Notes: generated by a model from the sequence alone, not told the origin. A DNA stretch of 18,154 nt from Verrucomicrobiota bacterium (GCA_003218615.1 QHOD01000080.1:1-18154); one strand, 5' to 3'. Shown: positions 1 through 7,736, counted from the stretch's first letter. Numbers and translations: made by a program.

Positions 1-1
1 C

Positions 2-2161
2 GTTGTGCTGCGTTGGCCAGGTCTGGTCGCGACATACGTGATTGTCGGATCCGGTTTTTTTCTGCTGCACAATTTTCAGACAAGCAATACCGAAGGCCAG
101 CGAATCGCTGCTCAACTTGGCGACAGGCCGCGCGTACTTACGGCAACCGGGTACGTGATCAGCGAGCCGAAGGTCACGCCGAACGGATTCGCGACCTTCT
201 TGCTAAAGCTCGAATCAATCGAGCTCGAAGACAGGAAGCAATCGACACGCGCGATCTGGCAGATCCGTTGGCGGGGTACGCCGGATTTCGGCGATGAATT
301 GCGGCTCTTCGGAACCGCCGAGCCGATCGCGCCTCCACGAAATCCCGGCGAATTCGACATGCGCTCCTACCTGGCGCGTCGCGACGTTCGCCGCATGTTG
401 TTTGTCCGTTATCCCGAAGACGTCACGGTGATTCGACACGGCGGTGGGAATCCGATCTTACGACTGGCGCAGAAGTCGCGGACCGGGATGCAAAACGCGC
501 TTTGCCGCGGTTTGGAGAACGCGCCCGAAGTGCGAAATTTTCTCAGCGGAATCGTGCTTGGCCTGAGGCACCAATCGCCCGAAGACATCGAAGAACCGTT
601 TCAACAGACCGGCACGCTTCACCTGTTTGCTGTCGCCGGTTTACATGTGGGAATCGTCGCGGCTCTCCTATGGATGCTGGCAACGGTCGCGCGCCTGTCG
701 CGTAAATGGGCGACGGCGATCATTATTCCCCTGCTCTTCTTTTACGCGGCGGTGACCGGGCTGCACGTTTCGAGCGTAAGGGCAGCGGTAATGACATCGA
801 TTTTGTTTGGCGGTTTCTTTTTCGAACGAAAAGTTTTTGTGGCCAACAGTCTCGCGGCAGCAGCGTTCTTTCTCCTCTGCTGGAATACGAACGAACTTTT
901 TTCCGCCGGTTTCCAGCTTTCCTTCGCAGTAGTAGGCGCGATTGTCCTGTTTGCCGATCCGCTCTTCAGGCGTTTGCAGCGTTGGACTGCGCCCGATCCC
1001 TTTTTGCCGCGATCCTTGCTGCGCGGCCCGCGGCGCTTGATGCATTCTGGGTTTGAATGGCTTTGCCGCGGAGCGTCTGTCTCGCTTGCAGCCTGGGCTG
1101 GCTCGTTACCATTTATTCTCTGGTATTTTCATCTCGTTACCCCCATTTCATTGTTCGCCAATCTGCTGGTTGTTCCGATCGCGTTCTTTATTCTCGCGAT
1201 TGCGCTCCTTTCCCTTCTTTCGACGCCGCTGCTGCCGTGGCTCGCTGTCATTTTCAATAATGCGAATTGGTTTCTGGCCAAGCTTGTTCTCGGAATCGTC
1301 CAACTGTTCGCCCAAATTCCCGGCGGCCACTTTTATGTCGAGCAGCCGCATTGGTCCGAAGAGCTGACAGCGCAGATCACGGTGTTGGATCTCGGCGCGG
1401 GCGCAGCCGTGCATTTGCGAACGGGAGGCGCAGATTGGTTGTTCGACTGCGGGAGTGAGCGGTCTTATGAACGTGTGGTTCGGCAGTATTTGCACTGGGC
1501 GGGAGTGAACCGGCTCGATGGTTTACTGCTCACCCACGGTGACGCCCTTCATATCGGTGGTGCGGCGGAATTGCTTCGCGATTTTCCTCGAATTCATATG
1601 ATCGATAATCCGGCCCCGGACCGCTCCACTATTCATCAACAGTTGCAGCGGATCCTCCAGCAACGGGGAATAAAAACTGGTCATCTGGAAGTGGGAGACG
1701 GTTTTCGGTTGTCGCGAGAGGCCACCGCGCATGTTCTCTTTCCACCCCGCGTCTTTCTCGCAAACATAACCGACGACCAAACCTATGTGATCCAGTTAGT
1801 CGTTGCCCCATCAACATCGATTCTGCTCATGTCCGATAGCGGAGAGAAAACGGAGCGCGCGCTTCTGACCTACGGTCTGAATCTGCGCAGCGACATCGTC
1901 GTCAAGGGACAACACCATTCCGGCCAATCCGGCTCGGATCCGTTTCTGGACGCTGTGCGACCGCAGCTAATTATCGCCACTTCGCGCGATTTTCCTGAAT
2001 ACGAGCGAATCAGTGACGAATGGGCCGAGCATGTACGCGCGCGAGGCATCAAGCTCTTTCGCCAGGACGAGACGGGCGCAGTGACCGTGCGTGTTGGCCG
2101 TGATGGCTGGGAAGCGCAAAGTTATCTCACCGGCGAAACTTTTCGCAGCTCGAGCCAGTGA
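2..2161 (+). CDS. comEC: ComEC/Rec2 family DNA-uptake channel, 5' end cut by window edge
   Basis: This is the inner-membrane channel that carries single-stranded DNA into the cytoplasm during natural transformation. About 718 residues are visible, numbered from a GTG at 5. The frame is still open at the left edge, so the true start probably lies outside. An N-terminal DUF4131-type segment (roughly 40-160) is followed by the polytopic Competence domain (roughly 180-450), which carries the family signature GTLHLFAVAGLHVG. A metallo-beta-lactamase-like C-terminal domain starts near 458. In that domain the motif normally read as HxDxDH is THGDALHIGG, so H511, D513 and H516 are kept but the second aspartate is L515. 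The usual QGDA is GAGA (A467), and HHGS has become HHSG (H637, H638). The family call is firm. Nuclease activity of the C-terminal domain is doubtful. The last 40 bases overlap the convergent trmB. Confidence 0.93.
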   Translation, partial: VVLRWPGLVATYVIVGSGFFLLHNFQTSNTEGQRIAAQLGDRPRVLTATGYVISEPKVTPNGFATFLLKLESIELEDRKQSTRAIWQIRWRGTPDFGDELRLFGTAEPIAPPRNPGEFDMRSYLARRDVRRMLFVRYPEDVTVIRHGGGNPILRLAQKSRTGMQNALCRGLENAPEVRNFLSGIVLGLRHQSPEDIEEPFQQTGTLHLFAVAGLHVGIVAALLWMLATVARLSRKWATAIIIPLLFFYAAVTGLHVSSVRAAVMTSILFGGFFFERKVFVANSLAAAAFFLLCWNTNELFSAGFQLSFAVVGAIVLFADPLFRRLQRWTAPDPFLPRSLLRGPRRLMHSGFEWLCRGASVSLAAWAGSLPFILWYFHLVTPISLFANLLVVPIAFFILAIALLSLLSTPLLPWLAVIFNNANWFLAKLVLGIVQLFAQIPGGHFYVEQPHWSEELTAQITVLDLGAGAAVHLRTGGADWLFDCGSERSYERVVRQYLHWAGVNRLDGLLLTHGDALHIGGAAELLRDFPRIHMIDNPAPDRSTIHQQLQRILQQRGIKTGHLEVGDGFRLSREATAHVLFPPRVFLANITDDQTYVIQLVVAPSTSILLMSDSGEKTERALLTYGLNLRSDIVVKGQHHSGQSGSDPFLDAVRPQLIIATSRDFPEYERISDEWAEHVRARGIKLFRQDETGAVTVRVGRDGWEAQSYLTGETFRSSSQ

Positions 2162-2793
2162 ATCGGCACTCCTTGCGCGCGAAATTTCTCTTGAAATTTT
2201 GTTAGCGGAAGATCGACATCCGTACGCTCGGAAACTATAAGGTCTCGAGTTGTCCGCGCGGCCTCTTTGATTTTTTCAAAGTAATCGAGGTGATCGGTTG
2301 CGATGCGGAGCGTTCCATTTTCGGCCAGTACCCGACTGGCTGCCCGTAGGAAATCCCCGGTGACAATCCGGCGTCGCCAATGACGGCGTTTGGGCCACGG
2401 GTCGGGAAACAAAAGATAGAATGTTTCCGCCGCTCCGGCGGGCAACAAATAGCGCACCGCATAGGAACTTTCCATCCGCAGCAGCCGCACATTGTCGAGC
2501 TTCGCTGTCTTTCGCGCGGCACTGCGAATTCGACCAAGCAAGCGCTCGATCCCCAGAAAATTCTTCTCCGGCATGCGCTGCGCCAGCGCGCAAAGAAACG
2601 AACCGTCGCCGCAGCCAAGATCGACATGCAACGGCGCGTTGCGGGCGAAGAGTTTTTCGAGATCAAGCCGCTCGACCAGCGACCGTGGTTCGATGATCGG
2701 AGAACAGACGTGCCTGCGGTGAGTCGATTCAATCTCCTCCGCAGGCACGCTGAGGAGAAAACTGCACAGCGGCTGTATCGGCTGAGGTCCCAA
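2122..2793 (-). CDS. trmB: tRNA (guanine-N7-)-methyltransferase
   Basis: This enzyme transfers a methyl group from S-adenosylmethionine to N7 of G46 in the tRNA variable loop. At 223 residues it has the normal family length. The SAM-binding motif is VDLGCGDGSF (57-66), with the acidic residue of GIER (E83) after strand 2. The TrmB signature FPDPWPKRRH lies at 129-138, TDHLDYF at 166-172, and the C-terminal substrate loop TKFQEKF at 198-204. The start is uncertain: the frame opens with TTG at 2793 and no Shine-Dalgarno sequence. A GTG at codon 16 is an alternative, and both sit beside an 11-bp hairpin at 2709-2749. The 3' end overlaps comEC by 40 bases on the opposite strand. Confidence 0.93.
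   Translation of the reverse strand: MGPQPIQPLCSFLLSVPAEEIESTHRRHVCSPIIEPRSLVERLDLEKLFARNAPLHVDLGCGDGSFLCALAQRMPEKNFLGIERLLGRIRSAARKTAKLDNVRLLRMESSYAVRYLLPAGAAETFYLLFPDPWPKRRHWRRRIVTGDFLRAASRVLAENGTLRIATDHLDYFEKIKEAARTTRDLIVSERTDVDLPLTKFQEKFRAQGVPIHWLELRKVSPVR
2709..2749. repeat. 11-bp perfect inverted repeat at the trmB start region
   Basis: CGTGCCTGCGG at 2709-2719 is perfectly complementary to CCGCAGGCACG at 2739-2749, with a 19-nt loop. It lies about 45 to 85 bases inside the trmB reading frame. No T-tract follows on either strand, so it does not look like a terminator. It could limit trmB translation if the TTG or GTG start is used, or mark a 5' leader if the true start is further in. 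Confidence 0.6.
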
Positions 2794-2883
2794 AAGGATT
2801 TACGCTTATGACAGCCCGCTCAAATACTTGCAAGCCCAAAAATCGGAACGAATCGCGACCAGGTTTGTCTAAGATCGACAATT

Positions 2884-3492
2884 ATGAAAAGAATCCCGCT
2901 CCTTGCCCTGTTCCTCGCTATCGCCGTTGCGCTTCTTGTCAATCCTGGTCGCGGCCAAAATTCAGCGACGAAGACTGCGGTTTTTGCTGGCGGCTGTTTT
3001 TGGTGCATCCAACCGGCTTTCGATAAAGCGACGGGCGTGATCAAAACCGTGGTTGGTTATTCTGGCGGAACGGAACCGAACCCAACTTACGAGCTCGTTA
3101 CTTCGGAGAAAACTCGCTACCGCGAATCAATCGAAATCACGTATGATCCGACAAAGATCTCCTACGACCAGTTACTCGATATCTATTGGCGACAAATCGA
3201 TCCGACCCAGGCGGACGGGCAGTTCACCGATATCGGCCCAAGTTATCGCGCCGCAATTTTCTACAGTAGCGATGACGAGAAAAAAAATGCTGAGGCATCA
3301 AAAGAGAAGCTTGCGGGCTCGGGCAAATTCAACAGACCGATCGTCACCGAAATTTTGCCGGCGATGAAATTTTATCCGGCCGAAGCGTATCACCAGAAAT
3401 ACTACCAGCAGAACCCGGCGCATTTCGAAGCGTTCGAAAAAGGATCGGGGCGGGTTTCTTTCGAAAAGAAAACCTGGAGCGGCGGCCGATAG
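2884..3492 (+). CDS. msrA: Peptide methionine-S-sulfoxide reductase, exported
   Basis: MsrA reduces the S epimer of methionine sulfoxide in oxidised proteins. The 202-residue product has a Sec-type signal peptide (about 1-24: KR, a hydrophobic run, then GRGQ), so it probably works in the periplasm. The catalytic motif GGCFWC places the nucleophile at C38 with a second cysteine at C41. VGYSGG, the tyrosines of the substrate pocket (GPSYRAAIFY) and the PAEAYHQKYY block are all present. There are no cysteines after C41, so the C-terminal resolving cysteines of the E. coli type are absent. Recycling would need C41 or an external thiol. The gene is divergent from trmB with a 90-nt gap, and convergent with the aminotransferase gene. 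Confidence 0.94.
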   Translation: MKRIPLLALFLAIAVALLVNPGRGQNSATKTAVFAGGCFWCIQPAFDKATGVIKTVVGYSGGTEPNPTYELVTSEKTRYRESIEITYDPTKISYDQLLDIYWRQIDPTQADGQFTDIGPSYRAAIFYSSDDEKKNAEASKEKLAGSGKFNRPIVTEILPAMKFYPAEAYHQKYYQQNPAHFEAFEKGSGRVSFEKKTWSGGR

Positions 3493-3526
3493 ATCGAAAA
3501 ACGAATTCGGCGGTCGCAAACAGCCG

Positions 3527-4432
3527 CTACAAATCAACAACCGACACACCCTCGGCTGCGGTTCGGCGTGCATAAAGTTCGCTCAGCTGCTTTGTCATCG
3601 GACCCACTCTGCCGTCGCCGATGAGGCGATTGTCGATCTTTATGACGGCGGCGAGTTCGCCCATCGTGCCGGTGCAGAACATTTCTTTGCTGCCGTAAAC
3701 ATCGACAAGGGAGAGATCGGTTTCTATGCATCGGATTTTCTCGGCGGCACAAATCTCGATCACCGTCGCGCGAGTAATTCCTTCAGGGCACGCCACGACA
3801 CGACTCGTAGCGAGATCGCCATTGCGCACGATGAAAACGTGGGTCGCGTTTGTTTCCGCAACAAATCCACGCGCGTCGAGCATGAGCGCATCATCCGCGC
3901 CGGCGTTGTTCGCTTCGATTTTCGCCAGAATCGAGTTGAGCAGATTCGCATGATGAATTCGCGCGTCGAGAATCTCCGGCGGTGGCCGGCGAATCTTGCT
4001 CGTGATCAGAGTCAGCCCGGTTTTCGCGTAAACCGGTCCTTTATGCTCGGCGAGCACAATCAACGTCGGACCGCTTTGATTCAGGCGCGGATCCATGCCG
4101 GACGTGATTTTCACGCCGCGGGTGAGCGTAAGACGAATATGGACGCCATCGCGCATTTTGTTTGCCGCAAGCGTGCGCTTAATCTCTTCGACCATTTTCG
4201 CGCGCGACGGAATTTCAGTGAACGATAAGGCGCGCGCAGAACGCTCCAGGCGGTCGAGATGTTCGTGGAGCTTGAAAATCCGACTGTTATAGAGGCGTAA
4301 TCCTTCCCAGACGGCGTCGCCACCTTGCACTGCCGAATCGAACGGACTGATCCCGGCTTTGTCACGATGCACGAGCTGCCCGTTGATGTTGACGACCAGG
4401 TCGCGGTTTCGCTCGTCGAATTTCTGCAGCAT
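3527..4432 (-). CDS. Class IV aminotransferase (branched-chain / D-amino-acid type fold), catalytic lysine apparently absent
   Basis: The fold is that of class IV PLP enzymes (IlvE, D-alanine aminotransferase, aminodeoxychorismate lyase) over 301 residues. Family landmarks are SAVQGGDAVWEGLRLY (33-48), LDRLERSA (59-66), VAETNATHVF (191-200), PEGITRATV (216-224) and TGTMGEL (254-260). The PLP lysine should fall just before the NLLNSILAKIEA block (163-174). The sequence there is DARIHHANLL, with R158, H160 and H161 and no lysine between K146 and K171. From memory, plant 'branched-chain aminotransferase-like' fusion proteins read SKIHHNNLL at this point, so the HH pair is a subfamily trait. The lysine just before it in the plant version is arginine here. 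The gene follows the sulfotransferase-like gene by 70 nt on the same strand. The substrate is unknown. Confidence 0.88.
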   Translation of the reverse strand: MLQKFDERNRDLVVNINGQLVHRDKAGISPFDSAVQGGDAVWEGLRLYNSRIFKLHEHLDRLERSARALSFTEIPSRAKMVEEIKRTLAANKMRDGVHIRLTLTRGVKITSGMDPRLNQSGPTLIVLAEHKGPVYAKTGLTLITSKIRRPPPEILDARIHHANLLNSILAKIEANNAGADDALMLDARGFVAETNATHVFIVRNGDLATSRVVACPEGITRATVIEICAAEKIRCIETDLSLVDVYGSKEMFCTGTMGELAAVIKIDNRLIGDGRVGPMTKQLSELYARRTAAEGVSVVDL

Positions 4433-4502
4433 GCTGTTGAAGGTGTAGCGGCGACTCTGTCAGCCGCAAATCTTTTTGGCATGCGCCTGAGGACAGACGC
4501 CT

Positions 4503-5258
4503 CTAGACCAACCGGTATTCATAAAGCCGGTCATAACATTCGCGGCAGCGGTTGTGAATTTCGAGCAAATGCTTCGGCACCTCATCGCGTCGCGAGCGAT
4601 ATGGTTCGAACGATGTCGATCTTGCCACTTCGCCGTACCAATAGTTCGCCCAGATTCCGTCGGTTTCGCGTAATCCCGGTGGCCAGGACAGCATCGACTC
4701 ACTAAACTCGATGCCGACGGCTTCGCAAAGCAGGTGCAAGATTCGTTCGGGATTTTCCAGCACGTCTTTTGCATCCACGATTGGCGGAATCGCATTCGTG
4801 CGTTCGCGGACGAAATCAAATATCTCCGCCTGTTGCACAAACCCGAGATCTTCCAGCGCCGGGTTCTCGCGCTTTTTGAGATATGAAGCAATCACTTCGC
4901 GCGGATCGCGTATGAGGAAGCAGTTCGTCACGGCGCCGAGCCACTCTCGATCCACCTCCGGCAACAGATGATGCGTCATCTGCTTTTGATAAAAAACGTG
5001 GGAGGGGCGTTTGTGCCGCGACTCCGGAATTGGGCCAGTCAGTTGCGCGACAACCTTCCGCCAATCTGTTTCTCCAACTGCGATAACTTTATCGGCGCCG
5101 GGATGCTTCTTGCCAGTCGCATTCAGGTAAAATGCGTAGAAGGGCTCATCGACAACAGATGTGTCCGGCCGATTCCCCCACGCTCGCATCATCGCCGTCG
5201 AGATATTTCGCGGGCCCGACCACATGGCGACGCGAATTGGAACGTGGGCGCCGGACAT
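4503..5258 (-). CDS. Sulfotransferase-like P-loop protein
   Basis: The 251-residue product shows the two signatures of PAPS-dependent sulfotransferases. The first is an N-terminal phosphosulfate-binding loop (MWSGPRNIST, 12-21) after a short beta strand. The second is a 3'-phosphate-binding motif, LIRDPREVIASY (115-126). No signal peptide is visible, so it should be cytoplasmic. Similar proteins are annotated either as sulfotransferases or only as P-loop NTPases, and actual sulfuryl transfer is not proven. It is the first gene of a two-gene minus-strand unit with the class IV aminotransferase. From memory, both domains occur in the same order in one polypeptide in Arabidopsis, which argues for a joint function. 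No strong Shine-Dalgarno sequence precedes the ATG. Confidence 0.8.
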   Translation of the reverse strand: MSGAHVPIRVAMWSGPRNISTAMMRAWGNRPDTSVVDEPFYAFYLNATGKKHPGADKVIAVGETDWRKVVAQLTGPIPESRHKRPSHVFYQKQMTHHLLPEVDREWLGAVTNCFLIRDPREVIASYLKKRENPALEDLGFVQQAEIFDFVRERTNAIPPIVDAKDVLENPERILHLLCEAVGIEFSESMLSWPPGLRETDGIWANYWYGEVARSTSFEPYRSRRDEVPKHLLEIHNRCRECYDRLYEYRLV

Positions 5259-5504
5259 TCTCTTAAAATCAAATTACATCGAGTGGATTGCGGGATGCAA
5301 TCGTTTCCCGGGTTTTCTGACACCGCTTGCGTAGCCGCCGTTGGATCATCACGGCTGGTCCACACGTTTCTCTCAGAAATTCGTCTTCGGTGGGAACCAA
5401 ACGGCGCTGCAGTTGCGAATTTTATATAAAGACGATCGCCTCACTTTCCCCCTGACCCATTTGGACGTGACCGGATTTCCCAGGCCCGGAATAACCGGAG
5501 AAGT
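5259..5504. other. Divergent intergenic region, 246 nt
   Basis: This gap separates the sulfotransferase-like gene (minus) from the 3D-domain gene (plus) and must hold promoters for both directions. An AT-rich TATATAAA at 5423-5430 could be a -10 element for the plus-strand gene, but I see no matching -35. GGAG at 5497-5500 is the likely ribosome-binding site, close to the ATG at 5505. I see no repeat or RNA gene. Confidence 0.4.
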
Positions 5505-6002
5505 ATGAAAGGGTTAATTACAGCAGTCGGCTTCGTGTTGGTTTTCGTGTGCCAAGTGTTTGCCGACGAGCATTCAGCATTCGCACGCATCACGGTTTAC
5601 TGGCATCGCGAAGGTTCAGGCGAGCACGCATCCTGGAACGGTGCACGACTGCGCAGCGGGCATTGCGCCGTCGATCCAAAGAAAATTCCCTACGCCAGCA
5701 AAGTTGTGTTTCCCGATGCAGCGTGTGTGGCCGTAGACAGCGGGCCGGATGTGGTCAATCGCAAAGCTGCGCGCTCATGTGGGCGGAACGCGGCTGAACG
5801 CAATGCCATCGTCATCGATCGGTTTTTCGACACGAAACAAGAGGCGCTTACCTGGGCGAAAGCGCACTCCCGTTTCATGACGGTGCGGATTCTAACGCCC
5901 GGTGCCAAGCAGGGTGAGGTCGCAACCGCAGAAGATCCAGGGTCGTCTCGCGGCCGAATACTGCCAGCAACTGTGGCGTCGATTTTGGGGACGACCGAAT
6001 GA
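5505..6002 (+). CDS. Secreted 3D-domain (double-psi beta-barrel) protein
   Basis: The 165-residue product starts with a clear Sec signal peptide (about 1-21, ending VFADE). The mature part matches the 3D (Asp-Asp-Asp) domain found in MltA- and Rpf/YabE-type cell-wall proteins. It shows ITVYW, then AVDPKKIPYASKV with D57, VAVDSG with D78, and IVIDRFFDT with D105, the three expected aspartates in order, and finally a terminal TVRIL strand. Such domains act as, or accompany, peptidoglycan lytic transglycosylases. This one stands alone without an extra binding domain, so the role is inferred. Four cysteines (C16, C54, C74, C92) include three in the mature part. It converges with the CHAP-like gene, with 42 nt between the stops. 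Confidence 0.72.
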   Translation: MKGLITAVGFVLVFVCQVFADEHSAFARITVYWHREGSGEHASWNGARLRSGHCAVDPKKIPYASKVVFPDAACVAVDSGPDVVNRKAARSCGRNAAERNAIVIDRFFDTKQEALTWAKAHSRFMTVRILTPGAKQGEVATAEDPGSSRGRILPATVASILGTTE

Positions 6003-6044
6003 CGCTGGACCTGCGGCAACCGCGTTACCAACTGCGGCGAGAGG

Positions 6045-6602
6045 CTAAACCTTCGCGAAAACGCCGATGAGCGGACGACGCGATGGCGTCTTTGAGCGGA
6101 AGTCGCTCACGAACCCGTCCTGGGTGCGAATCTCCACGTGTCCAGCCGCAGCGCGAGTGGCGCCATAGACCAGCACCGCGCCGAGCGGCGCTTCATAGGG
6201 ATTCGAAACCGGAAGCTTTTTAAACCCATAATTGTTCACGAGTTCCTGCCCGGCTTGCTTTGCCAAGAGCGTTGTCGGTCGCGAACGCACCACCCCGGCG
6301 GCAACGAGCGCCTCTTTCACAAATCGCCAGCACAGAGAATGCGAGTGCGCATTTGCGCGTTCCTGGGCAATCGTGGCAGCGCGACACAGTTTCGGGTCAA
6401 TGGTGGAATCGATTTTGGCGAGCGGTTGCACAATTTTCTTCGGCTGATATTTGTCCACGATCTCAACCGATTGCTTTTTGCCGGAGGCATCCTTGTAAGC
6501 AAACTTCGGTTTCGGCGTGGACATCACCAACGCCTCAGCAGGGTGTGGATAAAACGCGACGCAGCAGAGGCCGATTACGAGAAGGGGGAAGATTTTTCGC
6601 AT
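6045..6602 (-). CDS. Secreted putative CHAP/NlpC-like cysteine amidase
   Basis: The product has 185 residues with a Sec signal peptide (about 1-24, ending HPAEA). The second half has the layout of papain-fold cell-wall amidases. A cysteine lies at the start of a helix (SLCWRFVKEAL, C91), then comes PLGAVLVYG, in the place of the usual P-x-GDVV strand, then GHVEIRT with a candidate catalytic H155. D167 in VSDF could complete the triad. The likely role is hydrolysis of a peptidoglycan peptide bond in the periplasm. This is a motif-level call; overall similarity to named families is low and it may not be catalytic. It is convergent with the 3D-domain gene and 144 nt downstream of the aldo/keto reductase gene on the same strand. 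Confidence 0.55.
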   Translation of the reverse strand: MRKIFPLLVIGLCCVAFYPHPAEALVMSTPKPKFAYKDASGKKQSVEIVDKYQPKKIVQPLAKIDSTIDPKLCRAATIAQERANAHSHSLCWRFVKEALVAAGVVRSRPTTLLAKQAGQELVNNYGFKKLPVSNPYEAPLGAVLVYGATRAAAGHVEIRTQDGFVSDFRSKTPSRRPLIGVFAKV

Positions 6603-6680
6603 AAAGAGCGCGTCCTATCGGTCATCTTCGAGGCCTCCGCAAGCGCTTTTTTTCAAAAAAAACGTAATTTTTTGGATGGA

Positions 6681-6742
6681 GCCGCCAGCCTTGCGGCGGA
6701 CTCTCGCTTGATCAGGCAGTTGATGCCGCTCCCGACAGCGGC
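6681..6742. repeat. Two GC-rich hairpins downstream of the aldo/keto reductase gene
   Basis: GCCGC at 6681-6685 pairs with GCGGC at 6693-6697, and GCCGCT at 6725-6730 pairs with AGCGGC at 6737-6742. Read on the minus strand, both lie just after the stop at 6747. A run of eight T follows about 22 nt after the second hairpin, so a role in transcription termination or mRNA 3' protection is possible but not typical. The string GCGGCGGAC here recurs in the palindromes inside the ImuB-like gene near 17580, suggesting one repeat family. Confidence 0.4.
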
Positions 6743-6746
6743 GGGC

Positions 6747-7673
6747 CTAGAGCGATGAGACGAATTGGACCATCCGCTGGCGCATTTTTGCGTCAGGAAG
6801 CCGACCGATTCCTCCCTGCATGTTGTCTTCGAGATGGCGCGGGTTGTTTGTCGCCGGGATGGTGCAGGTCACGGCCGGATGCGCAATAATCCATTTCAGA
6901 AAAAATTGCGCCCAGGATTGACAATCGATTTCGGCCGCCCAAGGCGGCAGCGATTTTGCGGCAACCCGCCCAAACAAACCGCCGCCACCGAATGGACGAT
7001 TAATGATCACCGCCATGTGAAGCTCTTGGGCCAGCGGCAAAATGCGTTGGGCCGCGCCGGGCTCCATAAGCGAGTAATTGATCTGGACGAAATCGGGTTT
7101 CTGACTGCGCATGATTCTTTCTACTTCGTAAAAGCCACGCGCCTGCGAATGGGTAATGCCCGTGTAGCGGATACGTCCTTTCGTTTTCCATTCACGAAGT
7201 GAAGCCATCTGCGTCTCGACATCGACCAGATTGTGGACCTGCATCAAATCAATCCGCTTGGTTTGAAAACGAGCCATCGAGTGCTCCATCTGCACGATCC
7301 CGGCCTCTTTGCCTGTGGTCCAAACCTTGGTGGCGATGAAGAGCGCATCGCGCAAATGCAATTTGCCGCCAAGTTCGCCGATCACGCCCTCGGCCCGGCC
7401 ATACATCGGTGAGGAGTCGATGAGCTTGCCGCCATGCTTTACAAAAAGTGACAGCACCTCGCCGAGCGACGCTTGCTTGTCCGGCGTAAGATCGACATCG
7501 AACACGCTCCATGTCCCGAGCCCAATGACCGGAAGCTTTTCACCGGAGGCCGGAATCGCGCGTTTGAGTATCGTTGAAGATTCGCTTTTCGTTTGTGCTC
7601 GCGCCGCTCCGATCGGCAAAATGAGGCCGGCCGTGCTCGCACCGATTAATTTAGCTGCTTCCCGCCGTGTCAT
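6747..7673 (-). CDS. Aldo/keto reductase with Tat-like leader
   Basis: This is an NAD(P)-dependent carbonyl reductase of the AKR superfamily, 308 residues. The catalytic tetrad is visible: D86 (LIDSSPMYG), Y91, K116 (ATKVW) and H147 (MQVHNLVD). The N-terminus has twin arginines (TRREAAK) followed by a hydrophobic stretch and AARAQ, resembling a Tat signal with cleavage near residue 26. The post-RR residues are AA rather than FL, so export is less certain than for its neighbour. The natural substrate is unknown. It is transcribed divergently from the epimerase-like gene across 78 nt that hold a half copy of the dispersed repeat. The enzyme class is secure. Confidence 0.9.
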   Translation of the reverse strand: MTRREAAKLIGASTAGLILPIGAARAQTKSESSTILKRAIPASGEKLPVIGLGTWSVFDVDLTPDKQASLGEVLSLFVKHGGKLIDSSPMYGRAEGVIGELGGKLHLRDALFIATKVWTTGKEAGIVQMEHSMARFQTKRIDLMQVHNLVDVETQMASLREWKTKGRIRYTGITHSQARGFYEVERIMRSQKPDFVQINYSLMEPGAAQRILPLAQELHMAVIINRPFGGGGLFGRVAAKSLPPWAAEIDCQSWAQFFLKWIIAHPAVTCTIPATNNPRHLEDNMQGGIGRLPDAKMRQRMVQFVSSL

Positions 7674-7708
7674 CAGACATCTCTCGTTCTTTTTACAGCG
7701 ATGCGCAA

Positions 7709-7736
7709 AGATTGCTTCACTTCGCTCAGGATGACA
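7709..7736. repeat. Half copy of dispersed repeat (TTCGCTCAGGATGACA end)
   Basis: The stretch ending TTCGCTCAGGATGACA (7721-7736) matches the right arm of the inverted repeat at 8949-8976, which shares CGCTCAGGATGAC. It lies in the 78-nt gap between the divergent aldo/keto reductase and epimerase genes, 15 nt before the epimerase ATG. Confidence 0.6.

Noticed and set aside
668..1045. Minus-strand open frame inside comEC.
   Set aside because: It is charged, low-complexity and antisense to conserved transmembrane coding sequence; no family features.
6647..6675. T-run/A-run at 6647-6675 as a Rho-independent terminator.
   Set aside because: The nearest GC hairpin is about 20 nt away from the T-run, too far for a standard terminator.
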